Shown here: piece after piece, positions 35,510 through 44,619 of the stretch | How positions within the stretch are numbered: position 1 is the stretch's first letter | How the letters are laid out: every line of letters begins with the position of its first letter | Notes under the pieces: model-generated | What the model was told of the DNA's origin: nothing | What the model saw: only the letters and a program-made list of their open reading frames with translations | Database searches by the model: none | Assembly (NCBI RefSeq): GCF_024679095.1 | Contig: NC_066571.1 | Location: 8,480,138-8,544,137 of the forward strand | DNA from: Eriocheir sinensis | Taxonomy: Eukaryota > Arthropoda > Malacostraca > Decapoda > Varunidae | Length of the DNA: 64,000 nt | Reading direction: 5' to 3' | Position numbers and translations under genes: made by a program

Positions 35510-36310
35510 CAAGTTCTAAAGTGTTCGTGCATTATCCAGGAGACTGTAGTTGGTATTATAAGATACTTTCGATTCTCATATCAGCTATTTCTAAACGGCA
35601 GAGAGGGGGTCAGTCGGGTTCTAATGAGCGTTTCTTGAGGTGCACGGTACAGAAGAAGGGTCAAACTACCACCAGGGTCATAAAACTACTGAAAATGCCC
35701 ACAACTCCTACGAAAGCCTTGCCAAATATTTGTTTTTGGGTGGCGAAATGTCTTATGATACGACTCTGCATTTCTTCTACTGGGACGGCTTATCTGCTTC
35801 ACACGTTTTGCCCTGTTCTGAGTCACGTTGTTTGCCCCGTAGTGAAGGATGCTGTGTGTAGGAACCTGACCGTCTGTGTTCAGGAAATGGTCAAAGGTTC
35901 TATTTTCTGCTTCACACGTTTTGCCCTGTTCTGAGTCACATTGTTTGCCCCGTAGTGAAGGATGCTGTGTGTAGTAACCTGACCGTCTGTGTTCAGGAAA
36001 TGGTCAAAGGTTCTAAAGTGTTCGTGCATTATCCAGGAGATTGTATTACTTCTACTGGGTCGGCTTTTCTATTTCACACGTTTTGCCCTGTTCTGAGTCA
36101 CGTTGTTAGCCCCGTAGAGAAGGTCAGATTCAGATTTCAGATATTTATTGAGAAAAGTGAGGGAACATTTACAGAGGATGGGAGGGGTATATACATATGA
36201 CTTAGCCTAAACTAAGCTAAACAAATCAAATGCGTGAGAGGGGGAGTAGAGAAGCATGCTGTGTGTAGGAACTTGACCGTCTGTGTTCAGGAAATGGTCA
36301 AAGGTTCGAC
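35510..36310. repeat. Tandem repeats, ~125-140 bp unit
   Basis: The block TTCACACGTTTTGCCCTGTT recurs at about 35798, 35910 and 36072. CTGTGTTCAGGAAATGGTCA recurs at about 35874, 35988 and 36281, and GTGTTCGTGCATTATCCAGG at 35520 and 36019. The last unit is split by a retroposed LINE end. Confidence 0.85.
36123..36245 (-). mobile_element. LINE 3' end inserted with a 9-bp target duplication
   Basis: The segment is bounded by GTAGAGAAG at 36114-36122 and again at 36246-36254, and interrupts a tandem-repeat unit at that exact word. On the minus strand it reads TGTAAATGTTCCCTCACTTT, then CAATAAA (poly-A signal) and a short tail of CTGAAAT/CTGAATC repeats. This is a 5'-truncated LINE end with a microsatellite tail, similar to that at 62833. 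Confidence 0.75.
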
Positions 36311-36360
36311 ACGTCATCTGAGAAGACTGATTTAGTAGTGTTGCGGTGCGCCGAGGATGA

Positions 36361-36366
<6 letters not shown>

Positions 36367-36397
<31 letters not shown>

Positions 36398-36563
36398 CAT
36401 TTTGTGACTTGTTATCCATGTTCTCTTTTTTAGTATATTTTTTTTCTAGCTACTGAGAGAGAGAGAGAGAGAGAGAGAGAATCATCTTATGTGACTTGAT
36501 ATCCACGTTCTCTTTTTTTGGTATATTTTTTTTTTCATTGTTGACATTTAAATCTAGCTACTT

Positions 36564-36600
<37 letters not shown>
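36367..36600. repeat. Three GA arrays with repeated spacer
   Basis: GA runs at 36367-36394, 36455-36480 and 36566-36600. Spacers share AATCATYTTRTGTGACTTG and CCATGTTCTCTTTTTT-like blocks. They lie just upstream of exon 2. Confidence 0.9.
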
Positions 36601-36603
<3 letters not shown>

Positions 36604-36646
36604 GGCTACATCTACTGACGAAGGATTTTTTCTCCCCCTCCTGCAG

Positions 36647-36737
36647 ATCCTGAGGGACCTCCGCCAGGGTCTCCTCCGCAGCGAGAGGCCCCTGAGAGAG
36701 ACGGCCATTTTCTATACCAAAGGCGCGCCCTACCAAG
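36647..36737 (+). CDS. SAMD5-like: Exon 2 of the SAM-domain gene
   Basis: This 91-nt exon encodes residues 176-205 plus one base of the next codon. It begins after a good acceptor (TTTTTTCTCCCCCTCCTGCAG) and continues exon 1 in phase 0, reading ILRDLRQGLLRSERPLRE and then AIFYTKGAPYQ. It ends at CAAG|GTATGC in phase 1, exactly the phase the next exon needs. The peptide is charged and helix-like; I do not recognise a named domain. A (CA)32 array starts five bases into the following intron. The preceding intron would be about 33.5 kb. That distance, not the exon, is the main uncertainty in joining it to exon 1. Confidence 0.8.
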
Positions 36738-36741
36738 GTAT

Positions 36742-36742
<1 letters not shown>

Positions 36743-36806
<64 letters not shown>
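36743..36806. repeat. (CA)32 next to the exon 2 donor
   Basis: A perfect run starting five bases after the GT of the exon 2 donor. Confidence 0.96.
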
Positions 36807-36810
<4 letters not shown>

Positions 36811-36941
36811 TACACACATACTAACATACCCCTACAACTTTAATATGAAAAGAAGCTCAAACTCATCCCGCAAATTAATTTATATATAGATTTTCCAAAG
36901 TAATAATTTATTTTCTTGCCGATAAACCTGTAATTACCTAA

Positions 36942-37063
<122 letters not shown>

Positions 37064-37262
37064 CATTATTCACCCGGCCGGCCATGAGTCAGGCGCCTTC
37101 TTCATCCCTTCGTCTACTCAACTTGGTCAATATTTTTTCTTCTTTGAGCGAAATTTCGGAATATTTTCACTATTTGTGCCCTGGAAAGAGAGAGAGAAAG
37201 AGAGAGAGGTCTTTTTTTTTTCTTTCTTACTGAGTCGATAAGCCTTGTGGTTGTGGGATTGT

Positions 37263-37265
<3 letters not shown>

Positions 37266-37327
<62 letters not shown>
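37266..37327. repeat. (GT)31 in intron 2
   Basis: A perfect run. Confidence 0.96.
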
Positions 37328-37329
<2 letters not shown>

Positions 37330-37462
37330 TTGCCTGCCAGCACCCACACCCTTCTGTTCTTGTTCTTCCGCGGGGGCGTGGCGGATGGCACTCAGCTGGT
37401 ACCTGTTTGTGTGTTTGTTTGTCGCTGCCTCCACCCTTACCTGTACGTGTCGGGCGTTCCAG

Positions 37463-37619
37463 ATGACACGTACATGTATGATGACGACGCTGGCGAGGCG
37501 GGGGCCGGGGCGGGCCCGGGCGTGGGCGTGGGCGTGCTGGGTCCGCCGCACCACTGGTACGACGAGCCGCCCTACGAGTCCGACCCCGAAGACTTCCTCA
37601 TCGGCAAGGACGCGTACAG
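37463..37619 (+). CDS. SAMD5-like: Exon 3 of the SAM-domain gene
   Basis: This 157-nt exon completes codon 206 (G from exon 2 plus AT, Asp) and encodes residues 207-257 plus two bases. The acceptor is GGGCGTTCCAG after a pyrimidine-rich stretch, and the donor is TACAG|GTGTGT. The peptide starts DDTYMYDDDAGE, passes through a Gly/Ala/Val low-complexity stretch, and ends in an acidic segment containing PPHHWYDEPPYESDPEDF. There are several tyrosines in acidic contexts, but no named domain was recognised. Entry in phase 1 and exit in phase 2 both fit the neighbouring exons. GC content is far above that of the flanking introns. Confidence 0.8.
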
Positions 37620-37661
37620 GTGTGTTGGTGTTGTGTTGTTGTTTTGTTTTGTTTTGTTGGA

Positions 37662-37663
<2 letters not shown>

Positions 37664-37718
<55 letters not shown>
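37664..37718. repeat. (GT)27 against the exon 4 acceptor
   Basis: A perfect run filling nearly half of the 119-nt intron 3. It is followed by AATGCCCCCTTCCCCCCAG and exon 4. Confidence 0.97.
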
Positions 37719-37722
<4 letters not shown>

Positions 37723-37738
37723 GCCCCCTTCCCCCCAG

Positions 37739-38213
37739 AGAGCCTTACGGCGGCGGGCTGCGCGTGGTGGTGACGGAGGAGGACATCATCTCCCTCAGGA
37801 CGGCGGGCGACATCTCGGTGCCGCGGGACGTGGCCAAGGTGGCGCACACCCACTGGGCCGCGGCCGGCGGCCCCCAGTTCCCGCCCCGCGCCGCCCACGC
37901 CTCCTGGGTGGAGCCCGCGGCCCAAGGCAGCGGCGGCTACCCCGTCCCCGTGTACGACAACGTGCGGCTGGTTAGCGTGGGTGGCGGGCGGGCGGTGGGG
38001 CGGGGCAGCCGACGCTCCGAGCCGGACTACCACAACATGGAGGGGGCGGCACGGGGCGGCCCCCGGCACCCCCGCCGCCCCCTGCTGCGGGAGGGCGGCG
38101 CCGCCGGGGACGTCGCCGCCGCCGACGTGCACAGCGTCACCTCGAGGCTGTCCGGCGTGTCCGTGGAGACCAACCGCTCAGACCCCACCGAGCTGCGGCT
38201 CTCCAAGTACCTG
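37739..38213 (+). CDS. SAMD5-like: Exon 4 of the SAM-domain gene
   Basis: This 475-nt, very GC-rich exon completes codon 258 (AG+A, Arg) and encodes residues 259-416. The acceptor is CCCCCTTCCCCCCAG and the donor CTG|GTGAGT is in phase 0. It opens with a conserved-looking block (VVVTEEDIISLRTAGDISVP), followed by Gly/Arg-rich sequence. Two tyrosines sit in YxN contexts, YDNV at about 330 and YHNM at about 355, which match the Grb2-type SH2-binding pattern and suggest, without proving, signalling adaptor use. The exon ends in a Ser/Thr-rich stretch (SVTSRLSGVSVETN). No SH3 domain or second SAM domain is seen, so either the protein is SAMD5-sized or further exons lie downstream. Antisense frames here are shadows. 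Confidence 0.82.
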
Positions 38214-38711
38214 GTGAGTGACACCTCACCCTCACCCTGTCTCTCACCCCGCCAGGTGATGCCTTCACCTGCACCTGCACCCCATCACCTCCCGGCACCG
38301 CCACCCCTTTTTCCCTCCCTCCCCCCCATCAGTGCCGGAGGGGCTCAAGTGGCACTGGTTCTTCCGTGTCACTCGACCCCTCCACTGACCTTCTGGCCCC
38401 TCCTTCTCTCCTCCACCTCCCCCCTCCTTCTCTCCCCCACCTCCCCCCTCCTCCCTTCCACCTCCCTTCCACCGCCCCCCTCCTCCCCTTCCTTACCCAC
38501 CCCCAAGGCAATACGATCTCGAGGGGAGAGAAGGCGCCCCCTCCCCTCTTCTCTCCCCTCCATCCATTATTCTCTCTCATCTCTCCCTTCCTCCTTCCCT
38601 CCGCGCCTGTCTCTCGCGTGTCACTGTTTGGTTATTCCTCGCTTATTGTTTTGTGATGTTTTCTGAACTTTCGTTGGAACTGACATGTTTTTTATTTCCC
38701 TTTCTTTGCAG
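38214..38711 (+). other. Sequence after exon 4, probable intron
   Basis: Starts GTGAGTGAC and ends TTTGCAG. C/T-rich at 38300-38600, including repeated CCCCTCCTTCTC and CCACCTCCC words. If not spliced, the frame stays open for many codons of Pro/Ser-rich low complexity (to 38666), which looks unreal. Confidence 0.5.
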
Positions 38712-38735
38712 GTGAGTGACGAAGGGGACAGGTGA
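38712..38735 (+). other. Juxtaposed splice sites: ratchet point, microexon or terminal exon
   Basis: A strong polypyrimidine tract (TTTTTTATTTCCCTTTCTTTGCAG, 38688-38711; the last ten bases are the core) is followed directly by GTGAGTGAC, identical to the first nine intron bases after exon 4 (38214). Splicing exon 4 to 38712 would regenerate the same donor, the signature of recursive splicing. Alternatively, 38712-38731 is a 20-nt microexon (VSDEGD plus two bases) ending AG|GTGACG. A third possibility is that the frame simply continues for seven residues to the TGA at 38733, giving a 423-residue protein. No canonical AATAAA was seen close downstream. Confidence 0.5.
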
Positions 38736-38929
38736 CGCATGCAAGTGTTGAGCTGTCGGTTTCTGTTTCTTTGCAATGTAGGCAATATATTTAAGTAACA
38801 AGGAATTATAAGTCTCTCGGAACACTTGTAATAACTGGGAATGATAGAAATATTACCACGAATTTTGACATCATATAAGTGGGCTTTGTAGACAGATAAG
38901 CTTCGTAAGGCACATGAGGTCAAGAATAA

Positions 38930-39715
38930 GTTATCTAATACATTCGCTTCGTTTTTGGGGTTTATAAGAAGACACAGAAGGTAAAAAGTAAATCCTCTTA
39001 TACATTCGCTTCGTACGTTTCGGGTTTATAAAAAGCCATAAAAAGTGAATAACAAGTCTTCTAATACAATTGCTTCGTGTGTTTGGGGTTTATAAGAAGA
39101 CACAGAAGGTAAAACATAAATATAATACATTCTTTTCGTATGTTTTGGGGTTTATAAATAGGTAAATGAGGTCAAATGTAAACCTTCTGATACATTTGCT
39201 TCGTATGTTTGGGGTTTATAAGAAGACACAGAAGGTAAAACACAAATATAATACATTCTCCTCGTATGTTTGGGGTTTATAAATAGGTAAATGAGGTCAA
39301 ATGTAAACCTTCTAATACATTCGCTTCGTTTTTTGGTTTTATAAGAAGACACAGAAGGTAAAACACAAATATAATACATTCTCCTCGTATGTTTGGGGTT
39401 TATAAATAGGTAAATGAGGTCAAATGTAAACCTTCTAATACATTCGCTTCGTTTTGGGGGTTTATAAGAAGACACAGAAGGTAAAACACAAATATAATAC
39501 ATTCTTTTCGTTTGTTTGGGGTTTATAAAAAGGTAAATGAGGTCAAATGTAAACACTCTTACATTCGCTTCATATATTTGGGTCTTGTAAATAGTAAACA
39601 TACACTTGAAAAAATAAATAAAAAATAACTTCTCTAATTCATTCACTTCGTATCTTTGGGGTTTAAATAGACACACGAGGTCAATGACAAGTCTTCTCAT
39701 ACACTTTAAATTCGT
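38930..39715. repeat. Tandem repeats, ~62 bp monomer in ~125-bp dimers
   Basis: AATACATTCGCTTCGTATGT and GGGGTTTATAAGAAGACACA or GGGGTTTATAAATAGGTAAA alternate from 38935 on, so two monomer types form a dimeric higher-order unit. The minus-strand frame (39152-39736) is a repeat artefact. Confidence 0.88.
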
Positions 39716-39779
39716 AATCATCCAAATTAAGTTCAACGTTTCCTCTCACATTCGACTGCACGTGTGAAATGACGTCTAA

Positions 39780-40124
39780 AGTAAAGATTTGCGTCGTTTT
39801 GGCGTAGAGGAAGCGCTCGTTATCTTGTCCGGTGTGGTTATCGTGAGAATGGGAGTTGCGCCGGCCATCAGCTGTCGCCTTCAATAGTAAGAGGCGGGGA
39901 AACGTTAGATGGTAAAGAAAGAAACATACAAGATGGTAAAGGAAGGGCTGGTTATCTTGTCCGGTGTGGTTAGCGTGAGAATGCGAGTTGCGCCGAACGT
40001 TAGCCATCGCCTTCAACAGTAATAGGCGAGGAAGCATACAAGATGGTAAAGGAAGGGTTGGTTATCTTATCCGGTGTGGTTAGCGTAAGAATGCGATTTG
40101 CGCCGGACCATCAGCTATCGCCTT
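39780..40124. repeat. Tandem repeats, ~105-bp unit
   Basis: GGTTATCTTGTCCGGTGTGG recurs at about 39816, 39948 and 40059 (variant TTATCTTATCC). GCGCCGGNCATCAGCTRTCG recurs with it. Diverged units continue after the inserted MITE at 40295-40510. Confidence 0.85.
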
Positions 40125-40290
40125 GATGAGAAAAAATCATCTCACGCAAACCATTTCATAATATATACCTGTCAACGCATTTGTGATCAGTTCATGCATC
40201 ATCTATTTTGGGGGTTTGTATCATGGGAAAAATTTGGCCCGTCGCTGGTACACGGTAAAGCCACAAATTTGGCCCGTCGCTGCTGCCGGG
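40125..40290 (+). mobile_element. piggyBac-like MITE, copy 4 (5'-truncated, two units)
   Basis: Lacks the left end. Begins at ATGAGAAAAAATCATCTCAC, continues with TCTATTTTGGGGGTTTGTAT and two GGCCCGTCGCTG units, and ends GCTGCCGGG followed by TTAA (40291-40294). It splits a unit of the surrounding tandem array (…CGCCTT | TAGTAATAGGCG…). Confidence 0.75.
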
Positions 40291-40294
40291 TTAA

Positions 40295-40510
40295 TAGTAA
40301 TAGGCGAGGAAACATACCTCTCCGGTTTGGTTATCATAGAAAAGGGAGTTACGGCGGATTTCAGCTTTCACATACAATAATATTAATAGTTATTGGGCGA
40401 GGACACAGACAAGATCGTAATGATTTCTATTGGCGTGAAGGAAGCGCTGGTTATCTCCGGTTTGGTTGTCGTGAAGAAAAGGATGTCAGGCCGCTAACAC
40501 GTCTGGGTTA
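40295..40510. repeat. Diverged units of the ~105-bp array
   Basis: TAGTAATAGGCGAGGAAACA and GGTTATCATAGAAAAGGGAG resemble the units before the MITE insertion. Confidence 0.6.
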
Positions 40511-40591
40511 ATAAACAAACAAGATCAAGCTAGTCTTTCTACGTGTGGGCGCATAAACAAACGGAATCCAACCCTTCTTTTATGATGTTAA

Positions 40592-41090
40592 CGAAGCGCT
40601 GATGAGATTTTCCTTATTGGAGTTTATGAAATGCAAGTTATGGTGGAGGTCGGGTCTTATCTACCGCATAACCAAAAGGAATCCAACCCTCCTTTAGTGG
40701 TGTTAAGAGGCGCTGATGAGATTTTCCTTATTGGAGTTTATGAAATGCAAGTTATGGTGGAGGTCGGGTCTTATCTACCACGTAACCAAACGGAATCCGA
40801 GCCTCCTTTAGTGGTGTTAAGAAGCACTGATGAGATTTTCCTTACTGGAGTTTATGAAATGCAAGTTATGGTGGAGGTCGGGTCTTATCTACCGCATAAC
40901 CAAAAGGAATCCAACCCTCCTTTAGTGGTGTTAAGAAGCGCTGATGAGAGTTTCCTTATTGGAGTTTATGAAATGCAAGTTATGGTGGAGGTCGGGTCTT
41001 ATCTACCGCGTAACCAAACGGAATCCGAGCCTCCTTTAGTGGTGTTAAGAAGCGCTGATGAGAGTTTCCTGATTGGAGTTTAACAAAAGG
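40592..41090. repeat. Exact 114-bp tandem repeat with an AB dimer structure
   Basis: The anchor GCGCTGATGAGA or a close variant lies at 40596, 40710, 40824, 40938 and 41052, a constant 114 bp. Units alternate between CGCATAACCAAAAGG and CGYGTAACCAAACGG types. Because 114 is a multiple of three, one frame (40631-41083) stays open and encodes a 38-residue repeat. There is no start context or other support for a gene. Confidence 0.92.
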
Positions 41091-41605
41091 AGGCGAGCCA
41101 TCAGAGCTCTCATCCGTTTGCGCACATAAACAAACAGGATGAAAAAACGACCCTTCCTTTAGCGTAACGAAAGCGTTGGTTGTCCTGTTGCGAGATCGTA
41201 ATAAGAATGCGAATCGAGGCAAACTATCAGCGTACTCCTATGTATCAAACTATCACCAGGCTCATAAAACTACCCCAGGGAAATACTAACACAGCCTCCA
41301 CGGAAGTCTTATCAAATGTATTGTTTTCGTTCACTTGGTTCATTGTATCCCAAGCCAACTTAATTCATTTTTCCTTATATGAATCGTCTATCTTCTTCAA
41401 CATATTTTCTTGCTCGTTTACCGTTTCCGATTCTCCTTCTTTTGTCCTTTCCGAGAACGTGTTATCGGCCGGGCGTCACTTCGGCTGAATCGTATCCCTG
41501 TTCGCATCCTTTTTAATCGTTTCCGTTGAACATTGCGTCAGATTATCCATAAGTACATTCATCTGTTTATCGTTTGACATCACATGAGCTTGTTTTTTTT
41601 ATATA
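41091..41605. other. Unique-looking stretch
   Basis: Contains scattered GTTTCCG/ATCGTTT words related to the next repeat. No gene recognised. Confidence 0.35.
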
Positions 41606-41835
41606 TATTCAGCTTTATCGTTTAACATTCCATCATCTCTATCGTTTATCAGTCCGTCGTTTTCTTCTTATACATATTCTTCAAAGTATCGTTTAACATC
41701 ACACCAGCTTTCAATATATATTCAGCTTTATCGTTTAACATTCCATCATCTCTATCGTTTATCAGTCCGTCGTTTTCTCTTCTCATACATATTCTTCAAA
41801 GTATCGTTTAACATCACGTCAGCTATTTCATTTAT
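41606..41835. repeat. Two-copy tandem repeat, ~114 bp
   Basis: AGCTTTATCGTTTAACATTC at 41610 and 41725. CATATTCTTCAAAGTATCGT follows in both copies. Confidence 0.88.
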
Positions 41836-41921
41836 TCATCTATGCATCGTTTTCGCACTGCGTCAGGCTTTTTAAATATTCCTCTACTCACCCTTCAACA
41901 TTATGACAGCATTTCCACACA

Positions 41922-42020
41922 CTAGGAGCAGCGAGTAGCGGGCTTTTTTTATTATTATTATTTCCTTTTTTTGTGCCCTTGAGCTGTCTCCTTTGTTGTA
42001 AAAAAAAAAAAAAAAAAAAA
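41922..42020 (+). mobile_element. Family R dispersed repeat
   Basis: AGGAGCAGCGAGTAGCGGGC, (TTA)n and T-rich interior, GCCCTTGAGCTGTCTCCTTT, tail GTTGTA plus about 20 A. Confidence 0.8.
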
Positions 42021-42252
42021 TCCTAACACAAACTCAAGGATCAGGGCAGCGGAAATGAGCACTGAGGTCACGCGCAGCTTAAAGGCGTACCCCCATCTTT
42101 ATCTCACCATGGTATTCCTATTATCGTCGTCTCCGGATGCTGTGTAAACTCTCCCCTTCTACCGTTCAGCCAGGTCCAAAAATAGTCCACGTGAGAGTCG
42201 AGGCAGACGAGAGCAATTAGAAGGTGACTTACTATGGGCACGTGGCGCTAAG

Positions 42253-42256
<4 letters not shown>

Positions 42257-42314
<58 letters not shown>

Positions 42315-42384
42315 ATGAATGAGGAAGAAAGAAGATGAGAGAGATGAATGTGGAAGAAAGAAGATGAGAGAGATGAATGTAGTC

Positions 42385-42422
<38 letters not shown>
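42257..42422. repeat. Two (TAG)n arrays with duplicated spacer
   Basis: TAG runs at 42257-42315 and 42385-42422. The spacer carries GATGAATG(A/T)GGAAGAAAGA units that recur as the array at 43830-44400. Confidence 0.92.
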
Positions 42423-42499
42423 TTTGTGTGGCCCAGAGGTATATATAAACACAGGGATATGGATAAGAAATGTATAAGATAGATAATACACGATTGATT

Positions 42500-42650
42500 A
42501 ATATATTCTCATGCTAAACCCCTCTTTCGGCCACCTCCTTGGATTCTTTATAGGAGCAGCGAGTAGCGGGCTTTTTTTGTTGTTGTTATTGTTTCCTTTT
42601 TTTGTGTGTGCCCTTGAGCTGTCTCCTTTGTTGTAAAAAAATAAAAGTTT
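42500..42650 (+). mobile_element. Family R dispersed repeat
   Basis: CTCTTTCGGCCACCTCCTTG, AGGAGCAGCGAGTAGCGGGC, T-rich interior, GCCCTTGAGCTGTCTCCTTT, tail GTTGTAAAAAAATAAAA. It is almost identical to the copy at 41922, suggesting recent activity. Confidence 0.8.
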
Positions 42651-42808
42651 ACCGAAGGGTCGAGACACGAGGGGAGGGTAGTTAATTAAGGCGACGTCGG
42701 TGAGGCTAACGAGAGAGATTGGAGACGTGAGGAGAGATCTGTAGTTCCTTGGGTCTGTGTGTGTGTGTTTCTGTGTCGATGTGGTGTGGATAAGGTTGTT
42801 GTTTTTTT

Positions 42809-42812
<4 letters not shown>

Positions 42813-42873
<61 letters not shown>
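42813..42873. repeat. (TC)30 microsatellite
   Basis: A perfect run. Confidence 0.95.
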
Positions 42874-42877
<4 letters not shown>

Positions 42878-42959
42878 GCTTCGATCTATTTATAAGCGCT
42901 TGCCAAAGATATCTTCTCCCTCCCCTTTGAAGGACTAAACTATGAAGTGGAGGAGTGAT

Positions 42960-43296
42960 ATATTGGAGGAGGAGGAGGAGGAGGAAGAAGAAGAAAGAGG
43001 AGGAGGAGGAGGAGGAAGCAGAAGAGGAGGGAGAAGAGGAAGAGGAAGCATAAAAGGTAGAGGAGGAGGAGGAGAGAGAAAATAAATAAATAAAGAGAGA
43101 GGGAGAGATATTGCAAGGGTGGAGGGACGAGGGAGATTAAGAGAGGCGAAAGGGGAGGAAAGTTGACGAAGGGAGAGAAAGAAAGGGTAAGGAAGGGAGG
43201 GAGGGAGGGAGAAATGAAGGGAGGGACTGAGGGTGAATTTTTTGCTTGATATAGAGAGGGATTTAGGGAGTGACGGGGAAGGGAGGAGGGTCTGGC

Positions 43297-43300
<4 letters not shown>
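42960..43300. repeat. Purine-rich tract
   Basis: GGA/GAA-rich with short (GGA)n runs. Confidence 0.7.
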
Positions 43301-43493
<193 letters not shown>

Positions 43494-43829
43494 AATGACT
43501 GACTGACTGACTGACTTCCGATTCGCTTATCTTATCTTTACCGCTTGTCTTCCAGTCAACATAAAAGACAATGGAGTCACGTACTTAAGCAAAAAAAGGA
43601 AATTGATATCTTGCCCTGAACAGATACACACAGACACATAGCAAGACTTTTCCTCCTTCGTTTTTATAAGTGAATGGAGGGGAAAAAAATACTGAGGAGA
43701 GTGAATGCGAAAGAAGGGGATGGTGGAAGGGAAATGAACGCCAAAGGAAAGGGAATAGAGAGATGGATGTGAGGGAAAGGAGTGAGAAAAAATAAATACG
43801 AAGAGAGGAACTGAGAGATGAATGTGGAA

Positions 43830-44400
43830 GAAAGAAGATGAGGAAGGAAGAAAGAAGATGAGGGAGATGAATGAGGAAGAAGATGAGAGATGAATGAAAG
43901 AAGAAAGAAGATGAGGGAGATGAATGTGGAAGAAGGAAGATGAATATGGGAGAAAAAGTTGGAGATGAATGTGGAAGAAAAGATGAATAGCGAAGATGAG
44001 GCAGATCAATGTGGAAGAAAGAAGATGAGGGAGATGAATGTGGAAGCAAGAAGATGAATAAGGAAGGAAGAAGATGAGGGAGATGAATGTGGAAGAAAGA
44101 AGATGAATAAGGAAGGAAGAAGATGAGGAAGATGAATGTGGAAGAAAGAAGATGAATAAGGAAGGAAGAAGATGAGGAAGATGAATGTGGAAGAAAGAAG
44201 ATGAATAAGGAAGGAAGAAGATGAGGGAGATGAATGTGGAAGAAAGAAGATGAATAAGGAAGGAAGAAGATGAGGGAGATGAATAAAGAAGGAAGAAGAT
44301 GAGGGAGATGAATGTGGAAGAAAGAAGATGAATAAGGAAGGAAGGAGATGAGAGAGATGAATAACGAAGCAAGAAGATGAGGGAGATGAATGAGAAATAC
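43830..44400. repeat. GAAGATGAATG minisatellite, ~48-bp unit
   Basis: Units combine GATGAATGTGGAAGAAAGAA and GATGAATAAGGAAGGAAGAA, most regular at 44020-44340. Long minus-strand Phe/Ser/His/Leu frames are artefacts. Confidence 0.88.
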
Positions 44401-44619
44401 AAAATACGTCCACCATATCATATTTTTCCTCCTTTTCCTTCTCTTTCTTCATTCCCAAAAGCTTCCAAGTTAATATTTTTCGCCCATTCCCTTCCTCTAC
44501 TCTCATCTTCGTTTCCTTATCTTATTTCCTCGCGTGTTAATCCAGAGGTATACAAACAAAAGTATACAACCTTGGAGTCCTGTTACCAGTGTCACCAGTC
44601 CCCCCTTTGTGCTCCTCTG

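Noticed and set aside
37572..38132. Minus-strand frame opposite exons 3 and 4
   Set aside because: GC-rich shadow; includes a GT array and a splice site of the real gene.
38214..38666. Extension of exon 4 into the following sequence
   Set aside because: The frame stays open, but a strong GTGAGT donor sits at 38214 and the extension is Pro/Ser low-complexity sequence from C/T-rich repeats.
40631..41083. 150-codon repeat frame as a structural protein
   Set aside because: The period of 114 bp is divisible by three, which keeps a frame open by chance; no start context or splice site supports it.
43527..44506. Minus-strand Phe/His/Leu-rich frames resembling membrane proteins
   Set aside because: They are translations of a ~48-bp minisatellite; hydrophobicity comes from the repeat.
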